50,761 bases of DNA from Scenedesmus sp. ARA3 (taxonomy: Eukaryota > Chlorophyta > Chlorophyceae > Sphaeropleales > Scenedesmaceae), in the NCBI GenBank assembly GCA_004335835.1, contig RWJK01001754.1, positions 1 to 50,761 on the forward strand. Reading direction: 5' to 3'. Position 1 is the first letter of the stretch. Every line of letters starts with the position of its first letter. Shown here piece by piece: positions 32,627-42,045 of the stretch. The position numbers were made by a program, and so were the translations under genes. A model generated the notes under the pieces. It searched no databases and had not been told where the DNA came from. It saw only the letters and a program-made list of their open reading frames with translations.

Positions 32627-33724
32627 ATGCAGCCGTCACATGTGCGCACACCTCACCGAACCTCAACACACATGTGCCTGCCGCCGCAGCCCTCACCTGC
32701 TGCTGTAGGCCTGCCAGCTCCTCCTCAGCCAGTGCTGCCAGCTCGCTGTCGCCCTCCCCTGACGCCAGCTCAGCCAGACCTTGAGCCTGCAGCAGCCATG
32801 GCAGTCACACAGCAGTACTTTGTGAGCAGCAGGCATGCACGCAGGAAAGCAGTTTCTCTGGTGCCGCCAGCCAGCTCGCTGTCGCCCTCCCCTGACGCCA
32901 GCTCAGCTAGACCTTGAGCCTGCAGCAGACAGACACATAGCACTCATCAGTAGCAGACAGGCTTGGTGAGTGGCGCAGTGCAACTTTGCGCTTGAGTTGA
33001 GCAGCAGGCAGGCCTGGCGCAGGCTCAGCCAGGCCAGACGCCTGCAGCAGCCAGCCCAGCTGCACGCCAAAGCATACAATCAGCAGAAAGGGTACGGTTA
33101 CATAAATTGTAGCTGCCCCGCACCTCTTTCTGCAGCCGCTGCAGCTGCTGGTAGCCCTCCGACAGCGGCAGCAGTGCAGCCGACTCCTTCATCAGCCGCT
33201 GGTATGCCTCACTGGCTGGGCTGGTGTCTGCAGGAGAAGAAACAAAGGCACTGATGACTGAGAAAAGAATGCAACAGAAGAGACAGTAAAGGCCTCTGCT
33301 GCACTGGTATTGCGCATGCTGTGAAATTTGTCAGATGCGTTGCTGCTGCCACTGCTGGTGCTGCTACCCCTGGTGCAAGGTGCTGTAGCTGATCGTGATG
33401 CGGCTTGATCGAAGGGATGTTTCACAAACCTGCTATGGTGTCTTGTAGCGCCTGATAGCGGCTGTGCGCCTCTGCTAGCTTGCGTTCTGCTACCTCCTGC
33501 ATGCTGTCTTGTAGTTCGCGGGCGGGAGCTGCGTAGAAGCGCCATGCCTGCTGCTGCCTCGCCCACAACGCATAGTCTATGCCGGGCTGTACTGCTTGTA
33601 TGCTTGGCGATGCATGCTGCACATTGGCTGCGCATATGGCGGCAGTTGTGTGCTGCCCCAAGCATTGGTCACTCGCAACGCTGGTTGCACGCAGCAGCCG
33701 AGCCAGTTGGCGCGTAAATCTCAT
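29250..33724 (-). CDS. Mitochondrial peptide chain release factor 1, altered codon loop
   Basis: Seven exons in phase: 33724-33430, 33227-33124, 32786-32697, 31669-31493, 30873-30685, 30209-30022, 29514-29250; 435 aa. It releases the finished peptide at stop codons on organellar ribosomes. The start [16 protein letters not shown] is a likely mitochondrial presequence. Family marks are [30 protein letters not shown], the catalytic GGQ (306-308) in [32 protein letters not shown] and [17 protein letters not shown]. Bacterial-type RF1 reads the codon with a P-x-T loop (VPATESQG); here the loop is VPSNSQG (263-269), lacking the Thr and one residue shorter. The GGQ and C-terminal domains look intact, so the gene is probably functional. 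Partial duplicates of exons 3, 4, 5 and 6 fill the introns, and the exon 5 copy also encodes the PSN loop. An ATG three codons upstream (33733) is in frame. Confidence 0.9.
29731..30080 (+). repeat. Threefold copy of the release factor exon 6 end
   Basis: The donor region GCTCACCGCA(G/A)CAC.CGC + AGCGCCTGGCTCCTGTTCTG occurs at 30016-30080 (used) and 29901-29955, and a shorter version at 29731-29762. All keep GTGAGC on the sense strand. Confidence 0.88.
30520..30770 (+). repeat. Duplicated exon 5 end, release factor gene
   Basis: The codons for [20 protein letters not shown] + ALPEASE and the donor GTGCG lie at 30685-30770 (used) and 30523-30607. The copy diverges just before the VTMVP codons. 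Confidence 0.9.
30815..30992 (+). repeat. Duplicated exon 5 start with CAG arrays
   Basis: The acceptor and codons for VLE(S/L)K...GGIK(S/A)ATALVS occur at 30810-30876 (used) and 30935-30992. Each acceptor is preceded on the sense strand by a CTG array (+ strand CAG at 30878-30897 and 30993-31025). Confidence 0.9.
31310..31885 (+). repeat. Duplicated start and end of release factor exon 4
   Basis: The exon start (codons (T/A)EL(H/R)ESLLL) is at 31625-31672 (used) and 31838-31880. The exon end (FAEDLLD..R.F.GE.GW.FEV) is at 31490-31560 (used) and 31314-31385. So this exon has an extra edge on both sides. Confidence 0.85.
32440..33050 (+). repeat. Multiple copies of release factor exon 3
   Basis: The exon ([20 protein letters not shown]...) is complete at 32697-32786. 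A 5' copy lies at 32868-32930, a degenerate one near 33005-33045, and a copy of the 3' half with donor at 32450-32510. Confidence 0.85.
32567..32629 (+). repeat. (CTG)17(ATG)4 array in release factor intron 3
   Basis: Seventeen CTG units followed by four ATG units. On the sense strand this is CAG, the opposite of most intronic arrays here. Confidence 0.92.
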
Positions 33725-34117
33725 GTTGAACACGTAAACGTATTACAATTGGACCCAGGCACGTATCGAGCGAGCACTGAAACTTGCAACGTTGCCACAG
33801 CACCGTGCCAGGCTGTTGCACCGAGAACAGCAACAAGGCGAACTACAACTGAACCATCAACCTATACACACCACAGCTCACGACCAACCCCTACTTCGCC
33901 CAGCCTGACAGCCAGCAAGGCCGCATAACACCTAAAGCATATGCAGAACCCTGCAGGCAGTACAACCCACCCTCGCTCCTCAACTCCTCAATCAACAACC
34001 CCTGCTGCTTAGTGAAAGCCGGAGTCATCCATGTCACTGCCTAAAGCATATGCAGGACCCTGCAGGCAGTACAACCCACCCTCACTCCTCAACTCCTCAA
34101 TCAACAACCCCTGCTGC
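33725..34117. other. Spacer between FHA and release factor genes
   Basis: About 390 bp: 3' flank of the FHA gene and promoter region of the release factor gene, both on the minus strand. Half of the 109-bp tandem repeat lies here. A TGTAA on the minus strand near 33744 could serve the FHA transcript. Confidence 0.45.
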
Positions 34118-34149
34118 TCAATCAAACCCCGAGTCATCCATGTCACTGC
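33931..34149 (+). repeat. 109-bp tandem duplication across the FHA gene stop
   Basis: Two adjacent units, 33931-34040 and 34041-34149, both start CCTAAAGCATATGCAG and end GAGTCATCCATGTCACTG (AGTCATCCATGTCACTG in the shared core). The right unit contains the last FHA codons and stop (DMDDSGFD); the left contains a close copy of them. Confidence 0.92.
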
Positions 34150-34376
34150 CACCCACATGGTGCTCAAACACAAAGCCATTGGGGCCGGCACCAAAGCTGC
34201 CCCCGCCAGCGCCGGCCTTGCCACCCCCTGCTGATCCCCCCAGCTGCTGCTGCTGCTGGTTCAGGATGTCTGCCAGAGCCCGTGGCTGCGAGTGTGGATC
34301 AGCTGGAGAGTCAAACCCTAGCCGCTGCCGCTTCACGCCGCCGCAGCTGCCGCTGTGCAAGCTTTGCTGATGGCCG

Positions 34377-34409
<33 letters not shown>

Positions 34410-35160
34410 TGGCCTGGCGAGTAGTTCACCAGGCCCTCTTCTTCCTCCTCATCCTCTGTTACATCCTCCTCCTCTCCTGGCTGCTGCTGCTGCTGCTGGT
34501 GGTCAGGCACATGCTGCTGGTCAGGTGCAGCCTCCTGGCTGGCAGGCGCAGCTGCTGCCAGGCCATGATGCTGCTGCTGCTGCTCACTGCGGCCCTCCTG
34601 CAAGTTGAAAGAGCACAGCGGGGCACATGACCAATCGGCAGCAAAGGATGCCAGCAGTTGGCTGTATCCCTAGGGTAAGCAAGACGTCCGTGCTGCTGCA
34701 CGCAGTCTGGGTGAATATACAGGAGATAAGCCGCCCGCCCTTGCACCTACTAGATGCCCACAGCATCTGCACACGCCACATTCACTGTGCACGCTTCAAG
34801 GCGAAAGTCGTTCACTCACTCAGGCACTGTGCCATTGAACCACATCCACAGAGCCCAGCAGCCCAGCTTGTCACCAATCTGATGTCGCAACTGTTGTCGC
34901 AACCCTATGCCAAAGTCACTGTTAGGCTCACCTCGCTGGTTGGCAGGCTACTGCCTGCTGCTGCCGCCTCCCCGCCAACCTCGCCATACTCAACACCGCC
35001 CTGCTGCTGCTGCTGCTCCTCCCCGTCCTCATGCTGCTGCTGCTGGGGTGCGCTGCCTGCCTCTGGTGCTGCTGCTGCAGCAGCCTCGTCAGGCAGCAGG
35101 TGCAGCAAGCCCTCCCCACCCTCCTCATCACCCTCCTCATCTGCCTGGCCCTCCGCCTCC

Positions 35161-35193
<33 letters not shown>

Positions 35194-35365
35194 GCTTCGT
35201 GCTGCGCCTCAGGGATGGTGCTCAGCCTGCCGCCAACCATCAAGTGCTGCGGCTGGGGGCTGGTCAGGCTGGCCAGGCCAGCTGCAAGGGTGAGCTCAGC
35301 AGCAGCAGTGCCTGGCGCGGCATCTGAGGCAGCAGGAGCATCTGGGGCATCCTCAGTCTCCTGCA

Positions 35366-35397
<32 letters not shown>

Positions 35398-36204
35398 AAA
35401 TGCACGGCAGCATTCAACATGCCACAGGCTGACGAAGGCAGACGTGCTCTGTGCTTTTGGTGTCCCCTGCCTACTGCCTACTACGTACTGCGCAGTAAGC
35501 AGCTAGCGACAGGTGCGACGATACGGCCTGTGCTCGCCGAGCAGGCAAAGAACAGCGCGCAACAGGAAAACCCAGGATGCCATGCACGCCCTGTTGCGGC
35601 TGCCCGTGGCACTGCGTGCAGCATTGCCAATACATGTACAGCCCACCGCCTGCAACAGCAGACACACAGCATGCACTGCTGCGCAAATCAGTGCACATAC
35701 AATACTACGTCACAATATCGGTTGCACGCTGCAGCAAGCCCCACCTGCGCTGCTGCATCACCATCAGCATCAGCCATCTCCTCGTCACCACTGGCAGCAC
35801 CCTTCTCCTCCTCCCCTGCTGCCTCTTGCTCCTCCTGCCCCTCAACGCCCTCAACCTCTTCACCCGCCTCACGCTGCTGCTGCTCATGCTGAACAGCATC
35901 CTCCTGCATCACCTCACCAGCACTGCGGCCTGCACTACCAGGCGTGCCAGCCACCACATGCTGCTCATCATCATGCTCATCATCAGCAGCAGCAGCAGGT
36001 GCCTCAGCGCCTGCTGCCGCGCCAGCAGCTGGCTGCAGCTGCAGCGTTGCTGTCTCAGTCATGTCTGCGTCATAATCACCATCGCCGTTACCATCCCTCA
36101 AGCCATTTGCTGCAGCTGCAGTGCCTGGGAAGACTGCTGTGGCAGGGAATGCTGCTGTTGCAGGGAACATGAGGGAGCCAAAGTCCTGAGTTGGCTCACC
36201 ACCC

Positions 36205-36246
<42 letters not shown>

Positions 36247-39200
36247 GGCGGCTGCAGTGACACTGGCGCTGGGGGCGGCATGCCACCTGCAGCATCTGCC
36301 TCCTCATTGCTGCCTGCTGGGGCTGCTGCTGCTGCTGGCTGTGTCATGGCCACGTCCTGCCCCTCCTGCTCAGAGCCGCCCTCAGCAGCCTGCACATGCA
36401 GCAGCAGGCAGCAGCAGGGGAACAGCAGACGCAGCGTCAGCGCAGGCGCGCTGCAGGAAACTCGTTCTGCAAACGGATACAGGAGCACAACAAAGTTCTT
36501 ACTGCAACCACCGACATGTGCTGCGCTCTGCGCCTTGGCATGGTCCTTGAATGAAACGCCAGGCTGTACGTTGCTGCCTTGGCGCCTGCTGAATTGCGCC
36601 AGCGGCAGCCTCAATCAAGTAGCTGCTGTGAGGACCAATCCCTGCACCCACCTGCGTGCCTGCCACAAACCCCTGCTGCTCCTCGTGACCCTCATCCTGC
36701 TGCTCGCCCTCTGCCTCTCCCTGCTGCTGTTGCTGCTGCTGCTGCGATGCAACTGCTGCCGCATCCTCCTCTGCACCCTGCTGCTGCTGCGTGCCTGCTG
36801 TAATCGGTGCCAGCTGTGCCACCTGCTGCCCCAGGTCCCCAAAGAAGGCAGCCAGGGATCCGGAATTGGCTGCCTGCTGCTGCCCCAGGCTGCCCAGCTG
36901 CTGCTGCAGTGCTGTCAGCAGTCCCTGGAAGCTGGCGGTCTGTGCACACAGCTGCTGCTGCTGCGCCTCAATGCTGCGGTGGATCTGCAGGGTAGATTAG
37001 GCACGAAATGAAGGGGCAGGCGCAGCATGGCACACACAACAGCACAGGTCAGAGGGAATCACAGACACGAGCAAGCAGCAGCGGCAGCTGTGGTGCCCAC
37101 TCCAGCCGCTTTGCATAAGAATGACGGGACAAGCAGCAAGATCAGCTCTGCACCAGTCAACCGCTGGAGAGCGCGTCCTCAACAGTAAAACAGGCTCCCA
37201 ACTTTCTTTGTGACTTTCTATGGGACTGCAGCTCACGCTTGCCATGCGTGAGGCGACACACCAAAAGCAACAACCACAGCAACATGGCAGCATTGCAAGG
37301 AACAAGAAAGAAAAGGCTTCAAACCACAACCTCTTCTACAACTCACATTCGCCATGCCTGATGCCACCACCATCTGCTGCTCCCGCTTCATCTCCAGCCT
37401 GTCCCCAACATCAGCCAGCATGCGCTCAGCAGCAGCCAGCCTCCTCCTCACATCCTTTGCAGCAGCCTCCGCAGCAGCACGCCCAGCAGCTTCGCCAGCT
37501 AGTGCAGCCTGCGCTGCTGCTGCTGCCGCCTGCGCAGCCGCCAGCTGCTCCATACCATTGGCGCTGAATTCGGTTGCGCGGTCGAGCTCAGCTTGCAAGG
37601 ATGCCGCGCGCTGCTCTGCGGCATCACCTGCGGCCTGCGCCTGCTGCAGCTGCTCCTGCAGCGCGACAGCGTGTTGGCGCGCAGCTTCTAGCAGCTGCTG
37701 CGTGCTGGCAAGCTGCTGCTGCAGCCCGGCTGCCAGCTGCTGCTGCTGCTCCAGCTCAGCCTGCAGGCACACATGTGGGAGCAAGTCATAGGCCATATAA
37801 AGGGCCGCAGCATGTGGTGACCTGGCTGTTCTGCCCCCATCTACCCCCATTTACATCACCAACAGCCAATTGCAACAGGGAGACTGCAGCATGCAGGATG
37901 TACCACCTGAACTGCAGCTGCTGCAGCACTCTGTTTCAACATACAATGCTCTGGTGATCTTTGCGCCGACCTCCCTCTGCTGCATTTCCTGCAGGCCTGC
38001 CTATACCGCGCCTGTGCCGCTCACCTGCTTATCAGCCAGCTGCTGCTGCAGCTGCGCCTCGCGCTCTGCTGCTGCAGCTCGCTCCTGCTCCAGCTGGGCA
38101 GCCAGCTGCTGCTGCTGCTCCCTCTCAGCCGCCAATGCAGCCGCTGCCTCCTCTGCTGCCTTGGCAGCCTCTTCACGCGCCTGCAGGCATCGTCACAGCA
38201 GCATCAGCAACAGCAGTGGTGATGCAGCAAGCACGCACTTCCAAGCATGCACCCCATGCTATAAAGAAAGACGTCAGCCTGCTCAACAGCAGCCCGTTCA
38301 GCACCTTGCTTCTCCCACACACACCTGCTGCTGCTGCTGCGCCTCTAGCTGCTGCCACTGGTGCTGTGCACGGCCTCAAAGCAGCAAAACCAGCACCACA
38401 AGCTCACAGCAAGCATACTCTGTGCCGCTCTGCTTGCAGCTCTTCTGGCACCCCCCCACCGCACACACACCTGCTGCTGCTGCGCCTCCAGCTGCTGCCT
38501 GTGCTGCGCCCGCTCCTCCTCCCAGGCCTCGCGCTGCTGCTGCGCCTGTTGCTGCGCCTGCCGGGCTGCCTCGTCTGCTGCATCCTCCAGCGAAGTGATG
38601 CGGCCGTCTTTCTCGTCCAGCTGCCTGCGCAGTGCCTCGTTGGCCTCACGCAGCTCCTGCGGGTACAAACAGATGCACCACAGTCATTGGTGCGCAGTGT
38701 CAAGCATGTAGTATCGTTCAGCTGCCTGCGCAGCGCCTCGTTGGCCTCACGCAGCTCCTGCAAGACATGAAAAAGAAGATGTGGTGCGCAAGTGACGTCA
38801 CATTGTCAATTTGCTGGTTGTGATGCGGGCGTCCTTCTCGTCCAGCCGCCACCGCAGCGCCTCGTTGGCCTCACGCAGCTCCTGCGGGTTGTAAACAGAC
38901 GCACATTGGTCGCAGTAACACAAGGGGGCTGCAACACAACCAAAGGTGCGCAGTGTTGAACAGGCAGCATCGGCCGACTGCCTCCGCAACGCCTCGCTGG
39001 CCACGCAGCTCCTGTTACACTGACAAACAACAGCACACTGACTGTGGTTGAAGGGGAGCAGATCACACAATATCCTTCCTGGCTGGTGTGGACACGTCAC
39101 CATGCCTTGCTGGCCTCACGCAGCTCTGCGGGGCGGCTGCAACACAACCACAGGTGCGCGTTTAAAAGCATCCAGTATCATTCCGTGCCCACCTTGTTGT

Positions 39201-40856
39201 TGTCCAGCAGCCGCCGCATCTGCTCGGTGTCATGCTCCACGCTCTCACTGCGCACGCGCTGCAGGCACGGGCAGCAGCAACACCAGAAGCAGCAGGCAGA
39301 CAGCAAGCCGTTTCAGCAAGAGTCTGAGGCATGCCGATTTGTGATTGGCAGCACTATAGCACAGCGCAAGCACAACTGCATGCTGCGTACTTGGCAAAGG
39401 CAGGTCAGCATGGCTTGACAACACCGAGCAGCATGCAGCCAACCCCTTCCCTTCCCCTGCTTTCGGCCCTGCTGCTCACCTTCTTGGCCCTGCCCGCACT
39501 TGCTGGTGCCGCTTGCTCCTGCTGCTGCTGCTCATCAGCCTCCTCAGCCACCAGCTCATACCTGCAGCAGCAGCAGCAGCAGCAGCAGCAGCGGCAGCGC
39601 CGGATCACCAGCAAGAAGGGAAGCGAGGCGGCTGATCGCACACAGCATCAGAACTACCAATCTGGGCCTGTGGAGGTGGCCCAGGCAGGGCGCAGTTGCA
39701 TCTGCTGCTGGTGGTGTTGAAACTGCAGATGCCCTTGGACACAAGGGCAGGCGCCGTATCATTCACCATACCCGCAACCACCATTACGAGCGCATCACTG
39801 TCCAGAAGACGCCTGCCCCATTGCTGAGGCCAGCTGTGGCTGCTACAGCTGCTGCCGCCGCTAATGCATATACAACTGCTGTGTTGCTTTGCTACATGAA
39901 CAGCCGCTGTGTTGCTGCTATGCCGATGTGCTGCTGCAGACAGTGCTGCCACTCCCTCCACTGTCTCGACGAAGCCGCTGCTGGCTACTGCTAATGATGA
40001 CGATGACAACACGATACTGCACAGCTGCTGGCTGTAATTGAATTGAAGTCTCAGCTGCACTCACTCCACTGTGTTGACGAAGCCGCTGTTAGCGGGCGCT
40101 GCTGCTGGTGCTGCTGGCGCCACCAGGCTCAGCCCCAGGCGCTGCCCAGGGAGCAGCGTGCCGCAGTTGCCCTTGCCGAGCTTGGCTCCATCGATGAAGG
40201 TGCCATTGGTGCTGGTGTCCTTCACGTGCCAGCTGCCCTGCAGAATGAAGTGTGATGGTGTGCAGGCAGCAGGGATGTATGCACAGCAGCAGCAGCAGAC
40301 AGCAGAGTGAAGGGCGATCTGCCACGAGCAGCCCCGCACTTGCGAACATAAAATGCAGCCGCATCCTGCAAGCATACCAATGAATGCACGATTGCATCAT
40401 GCAGCAGGATGGTATAGGCTGCTGCATCAGAGGCTGCGGCGCACAGCATGCAGAGCATACAGCAGTCCAACACTGCATGGCCCCTCTCTCTCACCTCCTC
40501 ATACCACAGGCTGCAGTGCTTGCTGCTCAGGCTGTTCCAGTTGTTGGGGAACTTGAAGCCTTCTCCATCTTTGACCGCCCTGCCCAGCTGGATAGGGGCC
40601 CCCTCAGTCCACTGCATGCAGCACAGCACCGTGCAGCAGCATCAGGCACAACAGCCATACATCGCAGCCTGGCACCATGCACGCGCGCATGCAAGCGAAG
40701 GACTGAAGCGCAATTAAATGATGTTGTGGTCAGCTGCTGGAAAATGGTAAAGACACAGCAGGGCTCGCGCACCAGCTCCAAGTCACTGCTGCCATTTTTG
40801 AACTTCAACTCCTTCGCGTGGTCGCCCACGGCCTTGAGCACATACTTAAGAGTCAT
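34118..40856 (-). CDS. FHA-domain coiled-coil protein
   Basis: Twelve exons in one frame (1,054 aa): 40856-40773, 40611-40495, 40237-40065, 39561-39480, 39258-39193, 38656-38471, 38180-38025, 37760-37347, 36984-36652, 36389-35745, 35360-34932, 34597-34118. The FHA domain spans about residues 1-115. IQLGRAVKDGE, LSSKHCSLWYEE and the phosphothreonine-loop type DTSTNGTFIDGAKL give the canonical Gly-Arg, Ser...His and Asn-Gly positions. Exons 4-8 encode charged coiled coil (ELREANEALRRQLDEKD, EAAAKDVRRRLAAAERML). Exons 9-12 are low-complexity, Gln/Ala/Glu-rich and acidic, with KRQRLGFDSP near the end as a possible nuclear signal. FHA domains bind phosphothreonine, often in DNA-damage or cell-cycle signalling; the specific role here is unknown. 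It resembles plant SMAD/FHA coiled-coil proteins of undefined function. Gln runs are encoded by CAG arrays. Confidence 0.85.
38470..39135 (+). repeat. Fivefold copy of FHA gene exon 6 start
   Basis: The segment GGCCTCACGCAGCTCCTG (sense: acceptor plus codons ELREANEALR) occurs at the used exon (about 38641-38658) and near 38747-38760, 38868-38882, 38998-39013 (degenerate) and 39112-39127 (degenerate). The copy near 38831-38880 also retains LDEKDARIT. A copy of the exon 6 end lies further downstream in the next intron, at about 38320-38365. Confidence 0.85.
39564..39591 (+). repeat. (CAG)9 array at the FHA exon 4 acceptor
   Basis: CTG on the sense strand, running directly into the 3' splice site at 39561. 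Confidence 0.9.
39949..40095 (+). repeat. Duplicated FHA exon 3 end
   Basis: TCCACTGTGTTGACGAAGCC + GCTG at about 40064-40090 (used) is repeated as TCCACTGTCTCGACGAAGCC + GCTG at about 39956-39980 in the following intron. Confidence 0.75.
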
Positions 40857-42045
40857 GTTGAAATCAGCCTGAAAGATCGTGTAATGTGTTGGTGATACGA
40901 CTCAAATCAAATGCTCATCGAGGACATCATGCTCACAACGTGTCAGCGAACTGTACTAGCAGCGTGCTTGAACAATAAGTACTGGTGCCTAACTCAAGTG
41001 CGCTCCGCTGCAAGGGGCAGCAAGGCAGGAAAGGGCATTCGTGCTGGTGTGCTGGGCGTGCTGTGACATGTGTGACACCCGTCACACAGCAAGACCTGAT
41101 CGCCCGCCTGGCCAGCGTGGTGATCAGGCAACCAGAATAATCTTGCTTCGCGTCAGTAGTTGATCCAGAGCCTTGACACGTTTCGGGCGGCGGGCTGTTT
41201 TCATGGCAGTGGCAGGCCAAGCAACCATCTGCAATCATGCCAGGCCGCCTGGCAGTACCTGGCTCTGTGCTGCAGCATTGCATTGATGGGCCAGCATTTG
41301 CAGACGGAACCTTTCTTAGCAGATCTTAAAGAAACCATGTTCAAAAGTACAGCAACCAGCAAATCTCACATTCAACTGGTTACAATGCACACAGAATGTA
41401 ATCCTCCACACCATGTGCATCCACACAGCAATTATCATCCCTTCAGACTGCTTCGCTGCACTCCTGCTGCCTGTACGAGGGGCTGCTGCACGCCAAATCC
41501 AGCAAACCAAGTTAGCAACGCTTGCTGCCACCACCCACAACAGTGATAGATGCAGCTCAAACTTTGAAAGCGAAACGCGCACAGTTGAGCTGCTGCAGCA
41601 CATGTGTTGAGCTGCTGCAGCAGCCCCGCTGCTGCTGCCGACCATCCATTGAAATAGCATAGGATTTTGAGCATGATGGCGATGTTGACAATGTGCAGAT
41701 GGCAAACGCCCTGCAGCCCTTTCGCTGCAGGGTGTAGCACCAGCCCGTCTTCAAGACCTCAAAAATTGACAGCCGCGAGGGGCCTCAAGGCAAAGCTTCC
41801 TCCTACATATTGCTTATCTCCTGGCTATTCACACAAAACCCTCATTATGATTTGCTGCACGCTGTGCATTTCCATCCATTAGCAAGATCAGTGTAAGGCC
41901 ATGATGCTGACAAGGGACAACAATGACAACAGCAAAACCCAACGGCCCTGCGGCCCAATTGTGCTGAACTTTCCTTGTTCAACGGGCACTGTAGCTGCTA
42001 GCGGCCTGACTCCTCACGACTGTGAACACAAGCATGGTGTTGATG
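40857..42045. other. Intergenic, nothing recognised
   Basis: About 1.2 kb between the FHA gene start and the 3' end of the repeat protein gene. It should hold the FHA promoter. Open frames on both strands are short and show no domain. Confidence 0.45.

Noticed and set aside
32001..32696. 231-codon frame continuing from release factor exon 3
   Set aside because: It reads a normal GTGAGG donor through, is mostly poly-Ala from triplet repeats, and is not found in the RF1 family; treated as intron.
40857..42045. Open frames on both strands (about 100-130 codons) as genes
   Set aside because: They overlap one another, have no domain and no credible splice partners.
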